From Lysobacteraceae bacterium (GTDB lineage: Bacteria > Pseudomonadota > Gammaproteobacteria > Nevskiales > Nevskiaceae): a stretch of DNA of 64,000 nt. A model generated the notes under the pieces. The model did not search any database, had not been told where the DNA came from, and saw only the letters and a list, made by a program, of their open reading frames with translations. Both the position numbers and the translations under genes were made by a program. Location of the stretch: positions 1 through 64,000 of the forward strand of contig PNMW01000046.1 of NCBI GenBank assembly GCA_013823855.1. Reading direction: 5' to 3'. Shown piece after piece: positions 17,724-28,021 of this stretch (positions are counted from its first letter, which is position 1; every line of letters begins with the position of its first letter).

Positions 17724-18752
17724 ATGAAGGTTTCGGGCCGGAGCGCAGCGCGCTCCCCGTGGGTCGCGTGCTGCGCCGCGTGGTGTCTGGCGCTGTGTGC
17801 GGCCCTGCTGCCGTCGGCGCAGGCAGCCGACCAGCCGGCCGGCATCATCCGCATCGGCGTGCTGCAGTTCGGCACGGTCGCCTGGACGCTCGACACGCTG
17901 AAACACCAGGGCTTCGACAAGGCCGGTGGCTTCGAGATCGACGTGGTGCCGATGGCCGCTCCGAACGCCGCGCAGATCGCGCTGCAGGGGGGCTCGGTCG
18001 ACATGATCACCACCGACTGGCTGTGGGTGAACCGCAATCGCGCCGATGGCCGCAAGGTCCAGTTCGTCGCCAATTCCACCGCGCTGGGTGGCCTGTACGT
18101 GAAGGCCGGCAGCGGCATCCGGCAGCTGTCGGATCTGAAAGGCCGGGAGATCGGGGTCGCCGGCACGCCGGTCGACAAGAGCTGGCTGTTCCTGCAGGCC
18201 TATGCGAAGAAGACCGCCAGCCTCGACCTGCGCAAGGACGCCAGGCCGAGTTTCGCGGCACCACCCGCACTCAATGAATTCATCCTGCGCGACAAGCTGC
18301 CGGCGGTGCTGAACTTCTGGCCTTACGGGGCGCGGCTGAAGGCGGCCGGGCTGACCGAACTGCTGGACATGAAGGACGTGCTGAAAGGCCTCGGGCTGGC
18401 CAAGCCGGCGCCGATGGTCGGCTGGGTGTTCAACGAAAGCTGGTCGGCGGCCAACCCGGAGCTGCTGAAGCGCTTCCTGGCCGCCGTCGACAAGACCAAC
18501 GCCGTCATGCGCGACAGCGATCCGGCCTGGGTGCGCCTGAAGCCGTTGATGAAGGCCGACAGCGACGCCGATTTCGCAGCCCTCCGCGACGCCCATCGCG
18601 ACGGCATCCAGCCCGATGAACTGGTCGTCGACCTGCCGGCGATCCAGCGGCTGTACGCACTGCTGGCGGCCGAAGGCGGCGAGGAGCTGGTCGGCAAGTC
18701 GGCGACGCTCGATCCGGCCACTTTCTACAGCCCGAGCGGACACCCGCACTGA
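17724..18752 (+). CDS. ABC importer substrate-binding protein, SsuA/NMT1-like
   Basis: 342 residues with a signal peptide ending near PSAQA. The pattern IGVLQFGTVAWTLDTLKHQGF, then ALQGGSVDMITTDWLWVNR and LKGREIGVAGTPVDKSWL, is that of SsuA/TauA/NMT1-type periplasmic receptors. It begins a chain of seven genes linked by 1- or 4-base overlaps, and GGAGGAG precedes its ATG. Family members bind sulfonates, nitrate, bicarbonate or pyrimidines. Its linkage to a PedA1A2BC-type set makes an alcohol-metabolism or metal-chelate ligand conceivable, but nothing in the sequence fixes the ligand. Confidence 0.85.
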   Translation: MKVSGRSAARSPWVACCAAWCLALCAALLPSAQAADQPAGIIRIGVLQFGTVAWTLDTLKHQGFDKAGGFEIDVVPMAAPNAAQIALQGGSVDMITTDWLWVNRNRADGRKVQFVANSTALGGLYVKAGSGIRQLSDLKGREIGVAGTPVDKSWLFLQAYAKKTASLDLRKDARPSFAAPPALNEFILRDKLPAVLNFWPYGARLKAAGLTELLDMKDVLKGLGLAKPAPMVGWVFNESWSAANPELLKRFLAAVDKTNAVMRDSDPAWVRLKPLMKADSDADFAALRDAHRDGIQPDELVVDLPAIQRLYALLAAEGGEELVGKSATLDPATFYSPSGHPH

Positions 18753-19525
18753 TGCCGCTGGCGAAGACCGGAGGGCCGGGTGGATGGCCGGCCGGGCTGA
18801 TCCGGTCCGGCGCGCTGCTGGCGCTGCTGATCGCCTGGCAGCTGGTGGCGCTGCGGGTCGACGATCCGCTGCTGCCGGCGCCGACCGCGGTGCTGGCCAG
18901 CCTGTTCCATCATCTGACCACCGGCGAGCTGCTGCATCACCTCGGCGTGACCCTGCTGCGGGTGGCCGCCTCGTTCGTGATCGCGATGCTGGTCGGTGTC
19001 GCGGTCGGCGTCTGGATGGGCCGCAGCCAGCTCGCCAACAATCTGCTCGACAGCCTGCTGGTGCTGATGCTGAACCTGCCGGCGCTGGTGACGGCGATCC
19101 TGTGCTTCATCTGGATCGGCCTGAACGAGACGGCTGCCGTGCTGGCGGTGGCGCTGAACAAGATTCCGACGGTGATCACCAACATCCGCGAAGGCGCGCG
19201 CGCGCTGGACCAGCAGCTGCTGCAGGTCGGCGAGGTCTACCGGGTGCCGCGGCGGACCGTGCTGCGCCGGATCGTGCTGCCGCAGCTGTATCCGTACATC
19301 ATGGCCTCGGCCCGTTCGGGGCTGGCGCTGATCTGGAAGATCGTGCTGGTGATCGAACTGCTCGGCCGTTCCGACGGCATCGGCTTCCAGCTCGGCACCT
19401 ATTTCCAGTTCTTCGACCTGACCAGCATCCTCGCCTACACGACGGCGTTTGCCGCCGTGGTGTTCGTCATCGAAGCGCTGCTGCTGCGGCCGCTGGACCG
19501 CAAGCTCAACGGATGGCGGTCATGA
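18752..19525 (+). CDS. ABC importer permease, SsuC-like
   Basis: 257 residues with about six membrane helices. The EAA-type coupling loop is EGARALDQQLLQVGEVYRVPRR, typical of BPD_transp_1 permeases. The start codon shares one base with the preceding stop (TGATG). It forms the channel of the importer whose receptor is encoded just upstream and whose ATPase lies just downstream. Confidence 0.88.
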   Translation: MPLAKTGGPGGWPAGLIRSGALLALLIAWQLVALRVDDPLLPAPTAVLASLFHHLTTGELLHHLGVTLLRVAASFVIAMLVGVAVGVWMGRSQLANNLLDSLLVLMLNLPALVTAILCFIWIGLNETAAVLAVALNKIPTVITNIREGARALDQQLLQVGEVYRVPRRTVLRRIVLPQLYPYIMASARSGLALIWKIVLVIELLGRSDGIGFQLGTYFQFFDLTSILAYTTAFAAVVFVIEALLLRPLDRKLNGWRS

Positions 19526-20267
19526 GTGCGCTGACGGTGGCGATCCGCGCCAAGCGCCACGCCGGCGCCGCGGCCGACACGCTCGGTGCGCTGCAGTTCA
19601 CCGCCGCGTCCGGGGATTTCGTCGCCATCGTCGGGCCGAGCGGGGCGGGCAAGACCACTTTGCTGAAGATCATCGCCGGGCTCGATCCGGCGTTCGACGG
19701 CGCGGTCAGCGTCGGCCGCAGCACGAGGGTCGGCTACGTGTTTCAGGAACCTCGCCTATTGCCGTGGCTGAATGTCGCCGACAATCTGCGGCTGGTGCAG
19801 CCGGAGCTTTCGGATGCGGCGATCGACGCCGGTCTGGCCAGGGTCGGCCTGCCGGGCACCGCCTGCCAGCTGCCGCTGCGCCTGTCAGGCGGCATGCAGC
19901 GGCGGGTGGCGCTGCTCAGAGCCTTCCTGATCAAGCCGGAACTGCTGCTGCTCGATGAACCGTTCATTTCGCTCGATGCCCCGACCGCCGACAGCCTGTA
20001 CGACGTGCTGGCCGCGCTCAGGGCCGACGTGATGCCGACCACCCTGCTGGTGACCCACGATCTGCGTGAAGCGCTGGCACTGGCGGACCGTGTGCTGTTC
20101 GTCAGCCGCGGTCCGGCGCGGCTGATCCTCGATCATCAGGTTGCGCTGCCACGGCCGCGCCGCCGCGACGACGAGGCGGTCACGCACGCGCATCACGAAC
20201 TGATGTCTCAACATCCCGAACTGCTCGGTGGCCTCGCGGCCGCCGGTTCCCACCCGGAGGCCGTCTG

Positions 20268-20268
<1 letters not shown>
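19522..20268 (+). CDS. ABC importer ATPase, SsuB-like
   Basis: 248 residues. Walker A GPSGAGKTT, Q-loop FQEP, signature LSGGMQRR, Walker B LLLLDEP and switch His in LLVTHDLREA are all intact, so an active ATPase is expected. The start overlaps the permease stop by four bases; an ATG three codons upstream is an alternative. Its own stop shares one base with the next ATPase gene, so two different ABC systems are physically joined here. Confidence 0.88.
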
Positions 20269-21055
<787 letters not shown>

Positions 21056-21059
<4 letters not shown>

Positions 21060-22021
21060 AGCTCATTCCCCTGATGATCGCGGCCGGCAGCCTGCTGGCG
21101 GCGCTGCCGGCGGCCGCCGGCAAGCTGTACATCTCCAGCGAGAAGGACAACGTCGTCACCGTGCTGGAGTCCGGCTCCTTGAAGCCGCTCGGCAAGATCA
21201 GGACCGGCGACAAGCCTCGCGATCTGGTGTTCTCGCCGGACAAGAAGAAGCTCTACGTCGCCTGCGGCGAAGGCAGCCGGATCGACGTCATCGACACCGC
21301 GACCGACAAGGTGGTCGGCAAGCTCGATGTCGGCGAAGACCCGGAGCGCTTCGTGTTCTCGCCGGACGGCAAGACCGTGTGGGCGACGCTCGAGGAAGAC
21401 GGCGTGGTATCCGCCACCGATGTCGCCAGCGGCAAGCGCATTGCCGAAGTGCCGGTCGGCGACGAGCCGGAAGGCATCCTGATGACGCCGGACGGCAAGA
21501 CGATCTACGCCACCTCCGAAGTCGCCAATCTGGTCCATGTGATCGACGTGGCCGCCAAGTCAGTCAAGGCCAACATCAGCGTCGGCAACCGGCCGCGCCG
21601 CTTCGCGCTGACGCCGGATGGCGCCGCGCTCTGGGTGTCGAACGAGCTGTCCGGCACGATCTCGATCATCGACACCAAAGCCAACGCCGTCACTGGCGAA
21701 GTGAAATTCCAGCCCAAGGGCTTTCGCGCCGAGGACATCACGCCAGTCGGCATCCTGATGACCCGCGACGGCGGCACCGCCTACGTGACCATGGGCAGCG
21801 CCAACCACATCGCAAAAGTCGACGTGAAGACGCGCGCAGTGAAGGGCTATCTGCTGACCGGCGGTCGGCCCTGGGGCATCGCGCTGACCCACGATGAGAA
21901 GACGCTGTACGTGACCAACGGCCAGTCCGACGACATGGCGGTGATCGATGTCGCCAGCTTCAAGGTCGTCAAGGCGGTGCCGGTCGGCCGCGTGCCGTAC
22001 ACCGTGGGCATCCTCGAATGA
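21056..22021 (+). CDS. pedA2: Periplasmic YVTN beta-propeller protein of the PQQ system (PedA2-like)
   Basis: 321 residues with a signal peptide ending at AAAG. Seven repeats of about 42 residues carry the YVTN-type pattern (LVFSPDKKKLYVACGEGS, ERFVFSPDGKTVWATLEEDG, LYVTNGQSDD), so a seven-bladed propeller is expected. This is the TIGR03866-type protein associated with PQQ-dependent catabolism. It overlaps its neighbours by four bases on both sides. Its molecular role is unknown; a periplasmic scaffold or binding partner of the transporter is the usual suggestion. Confidence 0.82.
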
Positions 22022-23229
22022 GGCGTCTGCTCGCCGTTGCCGCACTCGGGCTGCTGTCGGCGCTGCCGGTCGCGCAGGCGGCAGACACGCCGTTCCGGAT
22101 CGGCTATCTGGAATGGTCCGATGATCCGCGCTACCGCAGCGAACGGACCAAGGCCGAATACCCGCTGCTGCCCTGGGGCCGGCCAGTGAGCGGCGCCGAG
22201 CAGGCGATCAAGGAGACCGCGTTCTCGGGCAGCCAGCTGAAGCTCAAGTTCGAGCTGGACAAGGCCGAAGCGGCCGACGCCGCCGGCCTTGCCGACGCGG
22301 TCAAGGCGATGGTCGCCAAGGGCACGCATTACGTGATCGTCGACGCCGACGGCGCGGTGCTGGCCGATCTGTCGAAACGCACGGCCAGCCTGCCGGTGAC
22401 GCTGTTCAACATCTCGGCCCAGGACGATGCGCTGCGCGGCGCACAGTGCAGCGCCAGGCTGCTGCATGTCATTCCCAACCACGTGATGCTGACCGACGCG
22501 CTGGCGCAGTACCTGGTGCTGCGCCGCTGGGCCAACGTGCTGGTGCTGAAAGGCCCGAACCCGGCCGACGCTGCGTTTGCCGCGGCCTGGGCGCGCTCGG
22601 CGAAACGCTTCGGCCTGAAGATCGTCGACACCCGGCCGTTCAAGCTCGGCCTCGATCCCAGAGAGCGCGAGCTGAACAACCTGCAGCTGCTGACCGGCTC
22701 GAAGGATTACGACGCGGTGTTCGTCGCCGACACCGACGGCGAGTTCGCCCGCAACGTGCCGTACCAGACCGCCAAGCCGCGGATCGTGGTCGGCGCCAGC
22801 GGGCTGGTCGCCGATGCCTGGCACTGGTCCTGGGAGCGCGATGGCGCCCGCCAGCTCAACAATCGGCTGGTCAAGGCGGCGGGGCGGCATGTCACGTCCT
22901 ACGACTGGGCGGCGTGGATGGCGGTCAAGAGCGTGGTCGAGGCGGTGGTCCGCGCCGGCACGCCGGACTATGCGAAGAGCTACGCCTACCTCAGAGGCCC
23001 GGACATCGTCATCGACGGCTTCAAGGGCTTCCGGCAGGGCTATCGGCCGTGGGATGGCCAGCTGCGCCAGCCGATCCTGCTGAACGCCGGCAATTGGGCG
23101 ATTGCCGTGGCGCCGATCGAGGGCTTTCTCGATCCGGTCAACAACCTCGACACCCTGGGCTTCGATGCCCGGGAAACCGCCTGCCCGAAAGTGCAGGCCT
23201 TCGGTAGCGGTTCGGGAGTGGCGAAATGA
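22018..23229 (+). CDS. pedB: Periplasmic substrate-binding protein of the PQQ-associated ABC system (PedB-like)
   Basis: 403 residues, signal peptide ending at VAQA. It has a two-lobed type 1 periplasmic-binding fold (LivJ-like), with IGYLEWSDDPRYRSER at the N-terminus and an unusual Trp-rich segment ADAWHWSWERDG in the second lobe. It corresponds to the TIGR03863-type binding protein found with PQQ alcohol dehydrogenases. Two cysteines (in AQCSAR and TACPK) could form a disulfide. Translationally coupled on both sides. Confidence 0.8.
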   Translation: MRRLLAVAALGLLSALPVAQAADTPFRIGYLEWSDDPRYRSERTKAEYPLLPWGRPVSGAEQAIKETAFSGSQLKLKFELDKAEAADAAGLADAVKAMVAKGTHYVIVDADGAVLADLSKRTASLPVTLFNISAQDDALRGAQCSARLLHVIPNHVMLTDALAQYLVLRRWANVLVLKGPNPADAAFAAAWARSAKRFGLKIVDTRPFKLGLDPRERELNNLQLLTGSKDYDAVFVADTDGEFARNVPYQTAKPRIVVGASGLVADAWHWSWERDGARQLNNRLVKAAGRHVTSYDWAAWMAVKSVVEAVVRAGTPDYAKSYAYLRGPDIVIDGFKGFRQGYRPWDGQLRQPILLNAGNWAIAVAPIEGFLDPVNNLDTLGFDARETACPKVQAFGSGSGVAK

Positions 23230-24032
23230 GGGCAGGACACGCGCTGGAAGCGCTGGGTGCGATCAGCTTCCGCGAGCTGCGCAAGTTCATGCAGCAGCGC
23301 TCGCGGCTGCTGTCGGCGCTGGTCCGGCCGCTCTTGTGGCTGGTGGTGTTCGCGGCCGGCTTCCGCAATGTCTTCGGTGTCGCGGTGATCGAGCCGTATT
23401 CGAGCTTCATCGAATATCAGGTCTATGTGGCACCCGGCCTGCTCGGCATGATCTGCCTGTTCAACGGCATCCAGTCATCGCTGGCGATGGTCTATGACCG
23501 CGAGATGGGGATGATGCGGCTGCTGCTGACCGCACCGCTGCCGCGCGCCTGGCTGCTGGCCTGCAAGCTGGTCGCCGGCACGCTGTTGTCGCTGGTGCAG
23601 GCTTACGCCTTCCTGATCGTCTGCGCGCTGTTCGGCGTCGACCTGCCGTGGATCGGCTGGCTCTACGCGCTGCCGGCGCTGCTGCTCGGCGGCCTGATGC
23701 TCGGCGCGCTGGGCCTGCTGCTGAGCGTTTACATCAAGCAGATCGAGAATTTCGCCAGCACGATGAATTTCGTGATCTTCCCGATGTTCTTCATGTCCTC
23801 GGCGCTGTATCCGCTGTGGAAGCTCAAGGAATCCGGCGCCGATTGGCTGTACTGGGTAGCGAGCGTCAATCCGTTCACCCACATGGTCGAACTGACCCGC
23901 TTCGCGATGTACGAACAGATCAACACCACGTCGCTGGCGGTGGTCGCCGGCTCGACGACGCTGTTCTTCGTCTGGGCCGCCTACGGCTACGACCCGCAGC
24001 GCGGCATGGTCAAGAAGCGCGCGCAGGCCTGA
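23226..24032 (+). CDS. pedC: ABC-2-type permease of the PQQ-associated system (PedC-like)
   Basis: 268 residues, six predicted helices, with an N-terminal amphipathic segment (ELRKFMQQRSRLLSALVRP) and the ABC-2 family feature NPFTHMVELTRFAMY near the end. ABC-2 permeases are mostly exporters, which contrasts with the periplasmic binding protein encoded upstream; this mismatch is a known puzzle of the family. It is the last of seven coupled genes and is followed by a strong bidirectional terminator. Confidence 0.82.
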   Translation: MRAGHALEALGAISFRELRKFMQQRSRLLSALVRPLLWLVVFAAGFRNVFGVAVIEPYSSFIEYQVYVAPGLLGMICLFNGIQSSLAMVYDREMGMMRLLLTAPLPRAWLLACKLVAGTLLSLVQAYAFLIVCALFGVDLPWIGWLYALPALLLGGLMLGALGLLLSVYIKQIENFASTMNFVIFPMFFMSSALYPLWKLKESGADWLYWVASVNPFTHMVELTRFAMYEQINTTSLAVVAGSTTLFFVWAAYGYDPQRGMVKKRAQA

Positions 24033-24044
24033 GGCGCGAGGCCT

Positions 24045-24087
24045 GAAACGACAAAGCCGCTGGCGTCGCCGGCGGCTTTGTCGTTTC
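24045..24087. terminator. Bidirectional terminator, 16-bp perfect stem
   Basis: GAAACGACAAAGCCGC (24045-24060) pairs perfectly with GCGGCTTTGTCGTTTC (24072-24087) around an 11-nt loop. It sits 13 bases after the pedC-like stop and 41 bases after the end of the convergent PepSY-like gene, and can serve both. Confidence 0.85.
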
Positions 24088-24128
24088 TGCAGGCTTCAAC
24101 GCCCACCGGCGAATCCGGCGCCGGCCGG

Positions 24129-24698
24129 TCAGATCCCGCCGATTTCCAGCAGCTCCGCCGAGGTTTCGACCACTTCGCCGCTGGCGGCGTCGACTTCGAC
24201 GCGATAGTCGCCGTCGGCGGTCTTGATGTCGTATTCGTACGACGCCTTGCCTTCGGCCTCCAGCTCGAACTCGACCCTTTCGACGGTGCCGGCCTTGGCG
24301 GCCAGCGCCTTGGCGCGCGCGGTCGCTTCGTCGATCTTGGCGATCGCGGCGAATTCCGGATCCGCCGCCGAGGCGACGCGGGTTTCGGTCTCGACGATGG
24401 TGCCGGCGCTGTCCGAGCACTCGATGTCGAACAGCTTGCCGTCGGCCTGCCTGATCTCGAATTCCCAGACGCGGCCTTCCGGCTCGCTCTTCAGGGTCGC
24501 CTGCAGCAGTTCCCCCGGCGCCTGCGCCAGTGCCGCCTTGGCGCAGCTTTCGATGCCGGCATTGCTGTTGGCGACGACGGTGGCCGGGGCGTCGGCGGCA
24601 GGGGCGCTGACCGCTGCGGCGGGCGCCGGCGCTTCGGTCTTGGCGCAGGCGGCGAGGGTCAGCGCGGCAAGCGCCAGCGCGGTCGGCTTCAGATTCAT
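24129..24698 (-). CDS. PepSY-like lipoprotein
   Basis: 189 residues. An N-terminal hydrophobic stretch leads to a lipobox LAAC, so the protein is probably lipidated at Cys18. An Ala/Pro-rich linker follows, then two repeats of PepSY-like alpha/beta structure, the second with YEYDIKTADGDYRVEVDAASGEV. PepSY domains bind or inhibit proteases and also occur in metal-sensing proteins. GGAG lies upstream of the ATG. It is convergent to the ABC operon and has no clear partner. Confidence 0.75.
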   Translation of the reverse strand: MNLKPTALALAALTLAACAKTEAPAPAAAVSAPAADAPATVVANSNAGIESCAKAALAQAPGELLQATLKSEPEGRVWEFEIRQADGKLFDIECSDSAGTIVETETRVASAADPEFAAIAKIDEATARAKALAAKAGTVERVEFELEAEGKASYEYDIKTADGDYRVEVDAASGEVVETSAELLEIGGI

Positions 24699-24826
24699 CG
24701 GGTGTGCTCCATCGGGACAGGTAGGCGACGGGAGAAGTTTGTCGCGGCGCAGCATTTTAGCCTTGGGAGAAATTCCCGGTGAGCTGTGCCGCCCAATGGC
24801 GAACAGGCGCAGGCCTGTCCCATGTG

Positions 24827-26140
24827 TCAGCTCGGTGTCAGCATTCCTGAGAAAAGTGTGGCGATGCCGAGAAACGAGAAGAAGCCGACGACGTCGGTGA
24901 CCGTGGTCAGGATGATCGACGAGGACTGCGCCGGATCCTGACCGAAGCGGCGCAGGGTGATCGGCACCAGCGCGCCGGCAAAGCCGGCGGTGATCATCGA
25001 GATCACCATCGCCGTGGCGATGACCAGCACCAGGCCGAACGAGCGACTCCAGACATAGACGCCGACCGCAGTGGTCACGGCGATGCCGAGGCCGTTCAGC
25101 AAGCCGACGCTGACTTCCTTGGCGACCACCCGCGGCCAGTGGCGAATGCTGATCTCGCGCAGCATCAGGCCGCGCATGGTCACCGCCAACGCCTGGGCGC
25201 CGGCATTGCCGGATTGACCGGCCACCACCGGCAGCAGCACCGCGAGCGCGGTGTACTTGGAGATCACGCCCTCGAACAGGCCGACCACGGAGGCCGCGAG
25301 GAAGGCCGTCAGCAGATTGATCTGCAGCCATGGCAGGCGCTTGGCCACCGCGAACAGCGGCGACGACAGGGCGCGTTCGTCCTTCGAGGCGCCGACCATG
25401 GTCTGGATGTCGAGGCTGGTTTCCTCCTGCATTGCATTGACCAGCTCGGCCTGATGGATGACGCCGATCAGCCGGCCGCTGTAGTCGATCACCGGCAGCT
25501 CGGTCAGGGCTTCGTACTGTTCCAGCACCTCGACCACGTCCTCGCGCGGCACGCTGTCGTCGACCACGGCGATGATCGGCTGGCGCAGGTCAGCAAGCGT
25601 CTGATCGAGTTCGGCGAGCGCCAGATCCTGGATCTCGACCCGGCCTTCGAGCCGGCCGCCATCGCCGACGATATAGATCTCGCGAACGCCGCGCCGGCCG
25701 GCCCGGCGCAGTCGGGCCAGGGCTTCGGCGACCGGCAGCGTGGCATCGAAGGCGAGAAAGCGCGGGTCCATCAGCGCCCCGGCGGAATCCGGCAGCCGTT
25801 CCATGCTGGCGCGCAGCTCGGCCGCGATTTCCGGGTTCAGCAGCTCCAGGTACTGGCTGCACTGGCTTTCGCTGAGGCGATTGAGCAGGGCAACGGCTTC
25901 GGTCGGCTCCAGCTCGGTGAGGATGTGGCGAGCGATCTTGGCCGGCAGCAGCGTCAGCACCGATTGCTCGATGTCGCTGGTCAGGCCGCGCCAGACCGGC
26001 ATCAGCGCATGCAGCGGCTGGCTGGCGAAGACGGCGGCGATTTCTTCCGCTGGCAGCCGCTCCAGCCGCCGGGCCGCCTCGCGTGGATAGTCGAGCAGAT
26101 AGCGCAGGGTCAGTGCGGCGGCGGCGGTATCGGCGCTCAT
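24827..26140 (-). CDS. mgtE: Magnesium transporter MgtE
   Basis: 437 residues. An N-terminal MgtE N-domain (residues ~20-125) is followed by a CBS pair (~130-255) and five membrane helices from ~270 on, with the conserved pore motif GQSGNAGAQA. The acidic cytosolic face gates the pore according to Mg2+. Its start overlaps the stop of the upstream MgtE-like soluble protein by four bases, and that gene in turn overlaps an MscS gene, so the three are one operon dealing with ion homeostasis. Confidence 0.92.
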   Translation of the reverse strand: MSADTAAAALTLRYLLDYPREAARRLERLPAEEIAAVFASQPLHALMPVWRGLTSDIEQSVLTLLPAKIARHILTELEPTEAVALLNRLSESQCSQYLELLNPEIAAELRASMERLPDSAGALMDPRFLAFDATLPVAEALARLRRAGRRGVREIYIVGDGGRLEGRVEIQDLALAELDQTLADLRQPIIAVVDDSVPREDVVEVLEQYEALTELPVIDYSGRLIGVIHQAELVNAMQEETSLDIQTMVGASKDERALSSPLFAVAKRLPWLQINLLTAFLAASVVGLFEGVISKYTALAVLLPVVAGQSGNAGAQALAVTMRGLMLREISIRHWPRVVAKEVSVGLLNGLGIAVTTAVGVYVWSRSFGLVLVIATAMVISMITAGFAGALVPITLRRFGQDPAQSSSIILTTVTDVVGFFSFLGIATLFSGMLTPS

Positions 26141-26997
26141 CGGCCGGCCTCGTGGCGGCTGTCGCGGCTGCGCGCGGCGCCGCTGGGCAGCCAGGACACC
26201 ACGACGTCGATCAGCCCGGCGACGCCGGACCAGTAGCCGCCGGCCAGCAGCGACAGCGCATCGGCCGGCGTGTGGCGCGGCTGGCGACTGGTCGTCGGCG
26301 CCAGGGCCAGCGCCAGCGCCGATTGCCAGAGCACGCCGGCGAAGCGTTCGCCGCGCTCGACCACCGGCAGCGCGCGATCACTGGCCCAGCCGACGTGGTC
26401 GCGCATCGCGCCGATCAATGACTGTGCCGGCACGGTGACGCTCGGGGCACGCATGATCCGGCGCAGCGGCATGTCCGCCGCCACCCGCAGCAGTTCGACC
26501 AGGGCGATGACGCCGAGCAGCCGCTGGTCGTGGTCGACGACATAGAGCACGTCGTGCTCGTGCTCGGTTTCCCGCAGCCGTTCCAGCGCATCGCCGGCAC
26601 TGACGTTCGGCGTCAGTGCCAGCGCGTGCGGGTCAGCCCAGGCGCCGACGGTGTTCTCCGGGTAGCCGAGCAGCAGGCGGAAGGTCATCGCGTGGCCGGC
26701 CGGCAGCAGGGCCAGCAGCGCGTCGGCGCGCGCGGTCGGCATCTGCCGCAGCACTGCCACCCCGGCCTGCGGGCCGATCGCCCTGAGCAGGCCGGCGGCG
26801 CTGTCGTCGGCGAGCCGGTCCATCGCCCGCGCCGAGAACAGCGGCAGCATCTGCCGGGCGACCGGGGCGGCGAGACGCTGCGGGATCGACTCCAGCAGGT
26901 CGGCGGCGACATTGGGGGCCAGCCGTTCCAGCACGCGCGCGGCATCGGCCGGATGCGATTCGAGGAAGGCCAGCGACAGGCTGACCGGTTCAGCCAC
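26137..26997 (-). CDS. MgtE N-domain/CBS protein without the membrane pore
   Basis: 286 residues. Residues 1-120 repeat the MgtE N-domain pattern of helical Leu/Ala repeats (VLERLAPNVAADLLESIP), and residues ~125-240 contain a CBS-like pair (VLYVVDHDQRLLGVIALVELL). The five-helix pore is missing; a single weak hydrophobic stretch lies near residues 248-270. It overlaps mgtE by four bases and mscS by eight. A regulatory subunit for the MgtE next door is likely, by analogy with the cytosolic plug of MgtE. I know no described example, so this is inference. Confidence 0.75.
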   Translation of the reverse strand: MAEPVSLSLAFLESHPADAARVLERLAPNVAADLLESIPQRLAAPVARQMLPLFSARAMDRLADDSAAGLLRAIGPQAGVAVLRQMPTARADALLALLPAGHAMTFRLLLGYPENTVGAWADPHALALTPNVSAGDALERLRETEHEHDVLYVVDHDQRLLGVIALVELLRVAADMPLRRIMRAPSVTVPAQSLIGAMRDHVGWASDRALPVVERGERFAGVLWQSALALALAPTTSRQPRHTPADALSLLAGGYWSGVAGLIDVVVSWLPSGAARSRDSRHEAGR

Positions 26998-27853
26998 GGC
27001 GGTCGCCCCCGTCCGCAGCCGCGATCGGGCGGTCGATCAGCAGCACGATGGCGGCATCGTTAAAGAGTTTTGCCGGCAGGCTGACCCGGCCGTCGCGGGT
27101 TTCCAGCACCAGGCTGGTCGCCGACATTTCCAGGATCTTGCCTTCATGGCCGTCGACCCGGATCTGCTGGCCGATCGCATAGGTCTGGCGCAGGTAATGG
27201 CTGCCGATCAGGTTGGCGACATAGCTGCGCGAGGCCAGGCTGATCGCCAGCGCCGCGGCGCCGACCAGGGCCGCGACGATCACCGCCGCCATGATCACCA
27301 GGAAGGTGACGCGAATGCCGACCTGATCGGCGCCGACCAGGATCGCGGTGATCAGGATCACCGCCTGGACCATGCGGCCGAGCAGTTCGCGCTGGGCGCG
27401 GACATCGCCGACCGGCGCCGCTTCGACCAGCTGTCGCGCCATCCGGCTGGCCAGCACGCCGACCGCGATGATCAGACCGCCGGCGGCGACCGTCGGCAGG
27501 TAGCCGACCAGCTGCGCCAGCCAGGCCGTGAAGATCTCCAGCCCCATCACCTCGGTGGCGGCGGTCACGAAGAACAGCAGCACCAGCCAGAACAGGATGC
27601 CGCCGAGCACCCGGGCGGAGACCAGCGGCAGCTTGACGCTGGCGCCGGTGCGGGCGATCGAGGACTGCGACAGGACCCGTTCGAGCGTCATCACGACATT
27701 GGTGCCGATCGAGCGCAGCAGGCGCGCGATCAGCCAGCCGATCAGCAGCAGCAGCAGCGCGCCGACCAGCTTCGGGAAGAACTGCGAGGCCTTGCCGAGG
27801 AACGCGGACAGCACGTCCTGCAGCGCGGTGCTCCATTCGACAAACAGGGTCAA
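26990..27853 (-). CDS. Small-conductance mechanosensitive channel (MscS family)
   Basis: 287 residues. Four to five N-terminal helices are followed by the pore-lining Gly/Ala-rich helix (VIVAALVGAAALAISLASRSYVANLIGSHYL) and a beta domain with QTYAIGQQIRVDGHEGKI. This matches short MscS-type channels. It is first in the operon with the MgtE pair; the stop overlaps the next start by eight bases. A combined role in osmotic and ionic balance is plausible. Confidence 0.88.
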   Translation of the reverse strand: MTLFVEWSTALQDVLSAFLGKASQFFPKLVGALLLLLIGWLIARLLRSIGTNVVMTLERVLSQSSIARTGASVKLPLVSARVLGGILFWLVLLFFVTAATEVMGLEIFTAWLAQLVGYLPTVAAGGLIIAVGVLASRMARQLVEAAPVGDVRAQRELLGRMVQAVILITAILVGADQVGIRVTFLVIMAAVIVAALVGAAALAISLASRSYVANLIGSHYLRQTYAIGQQIRVDGHEGKILEMSATSLVLETRDGRVSLPAKLFNDAAIVLLIDRPIAAADGGDRRG

Positions 27854-27981
27854 GGGCTTGGGCTCCGTGGTGGGACGCGGAGTCGGCGGCGCTCAGGGAA
27901 GGCCGTCAGCACGGGCGGACGGGGCACTGGCACGAAGCCGCGAAGGAATCGGGCCCTGAAGGTAACACAGGCTACCGCCTG

Positions 27982-28008
27982 ATCGACCCGGACGCGGCCC
28001 GGGTCGAT
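27982..28008 (-). terminator. 10-bp hairpin after the pqq operon
   Basis: ATCGACCCGG (27982-27991) pairs with CCGGGTCGAT (27999-28008) around a 7-nt loop, 13 bases beyond the stop of the EthD-like gene. No T-run follows, so this may be a rho-assisted terminator or an mRNA-protecting hairpin rather than an intrinsic terminator. Confidence 0.5.
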
Positions 28009-28021
28009 TAGGGGCGGTCGC

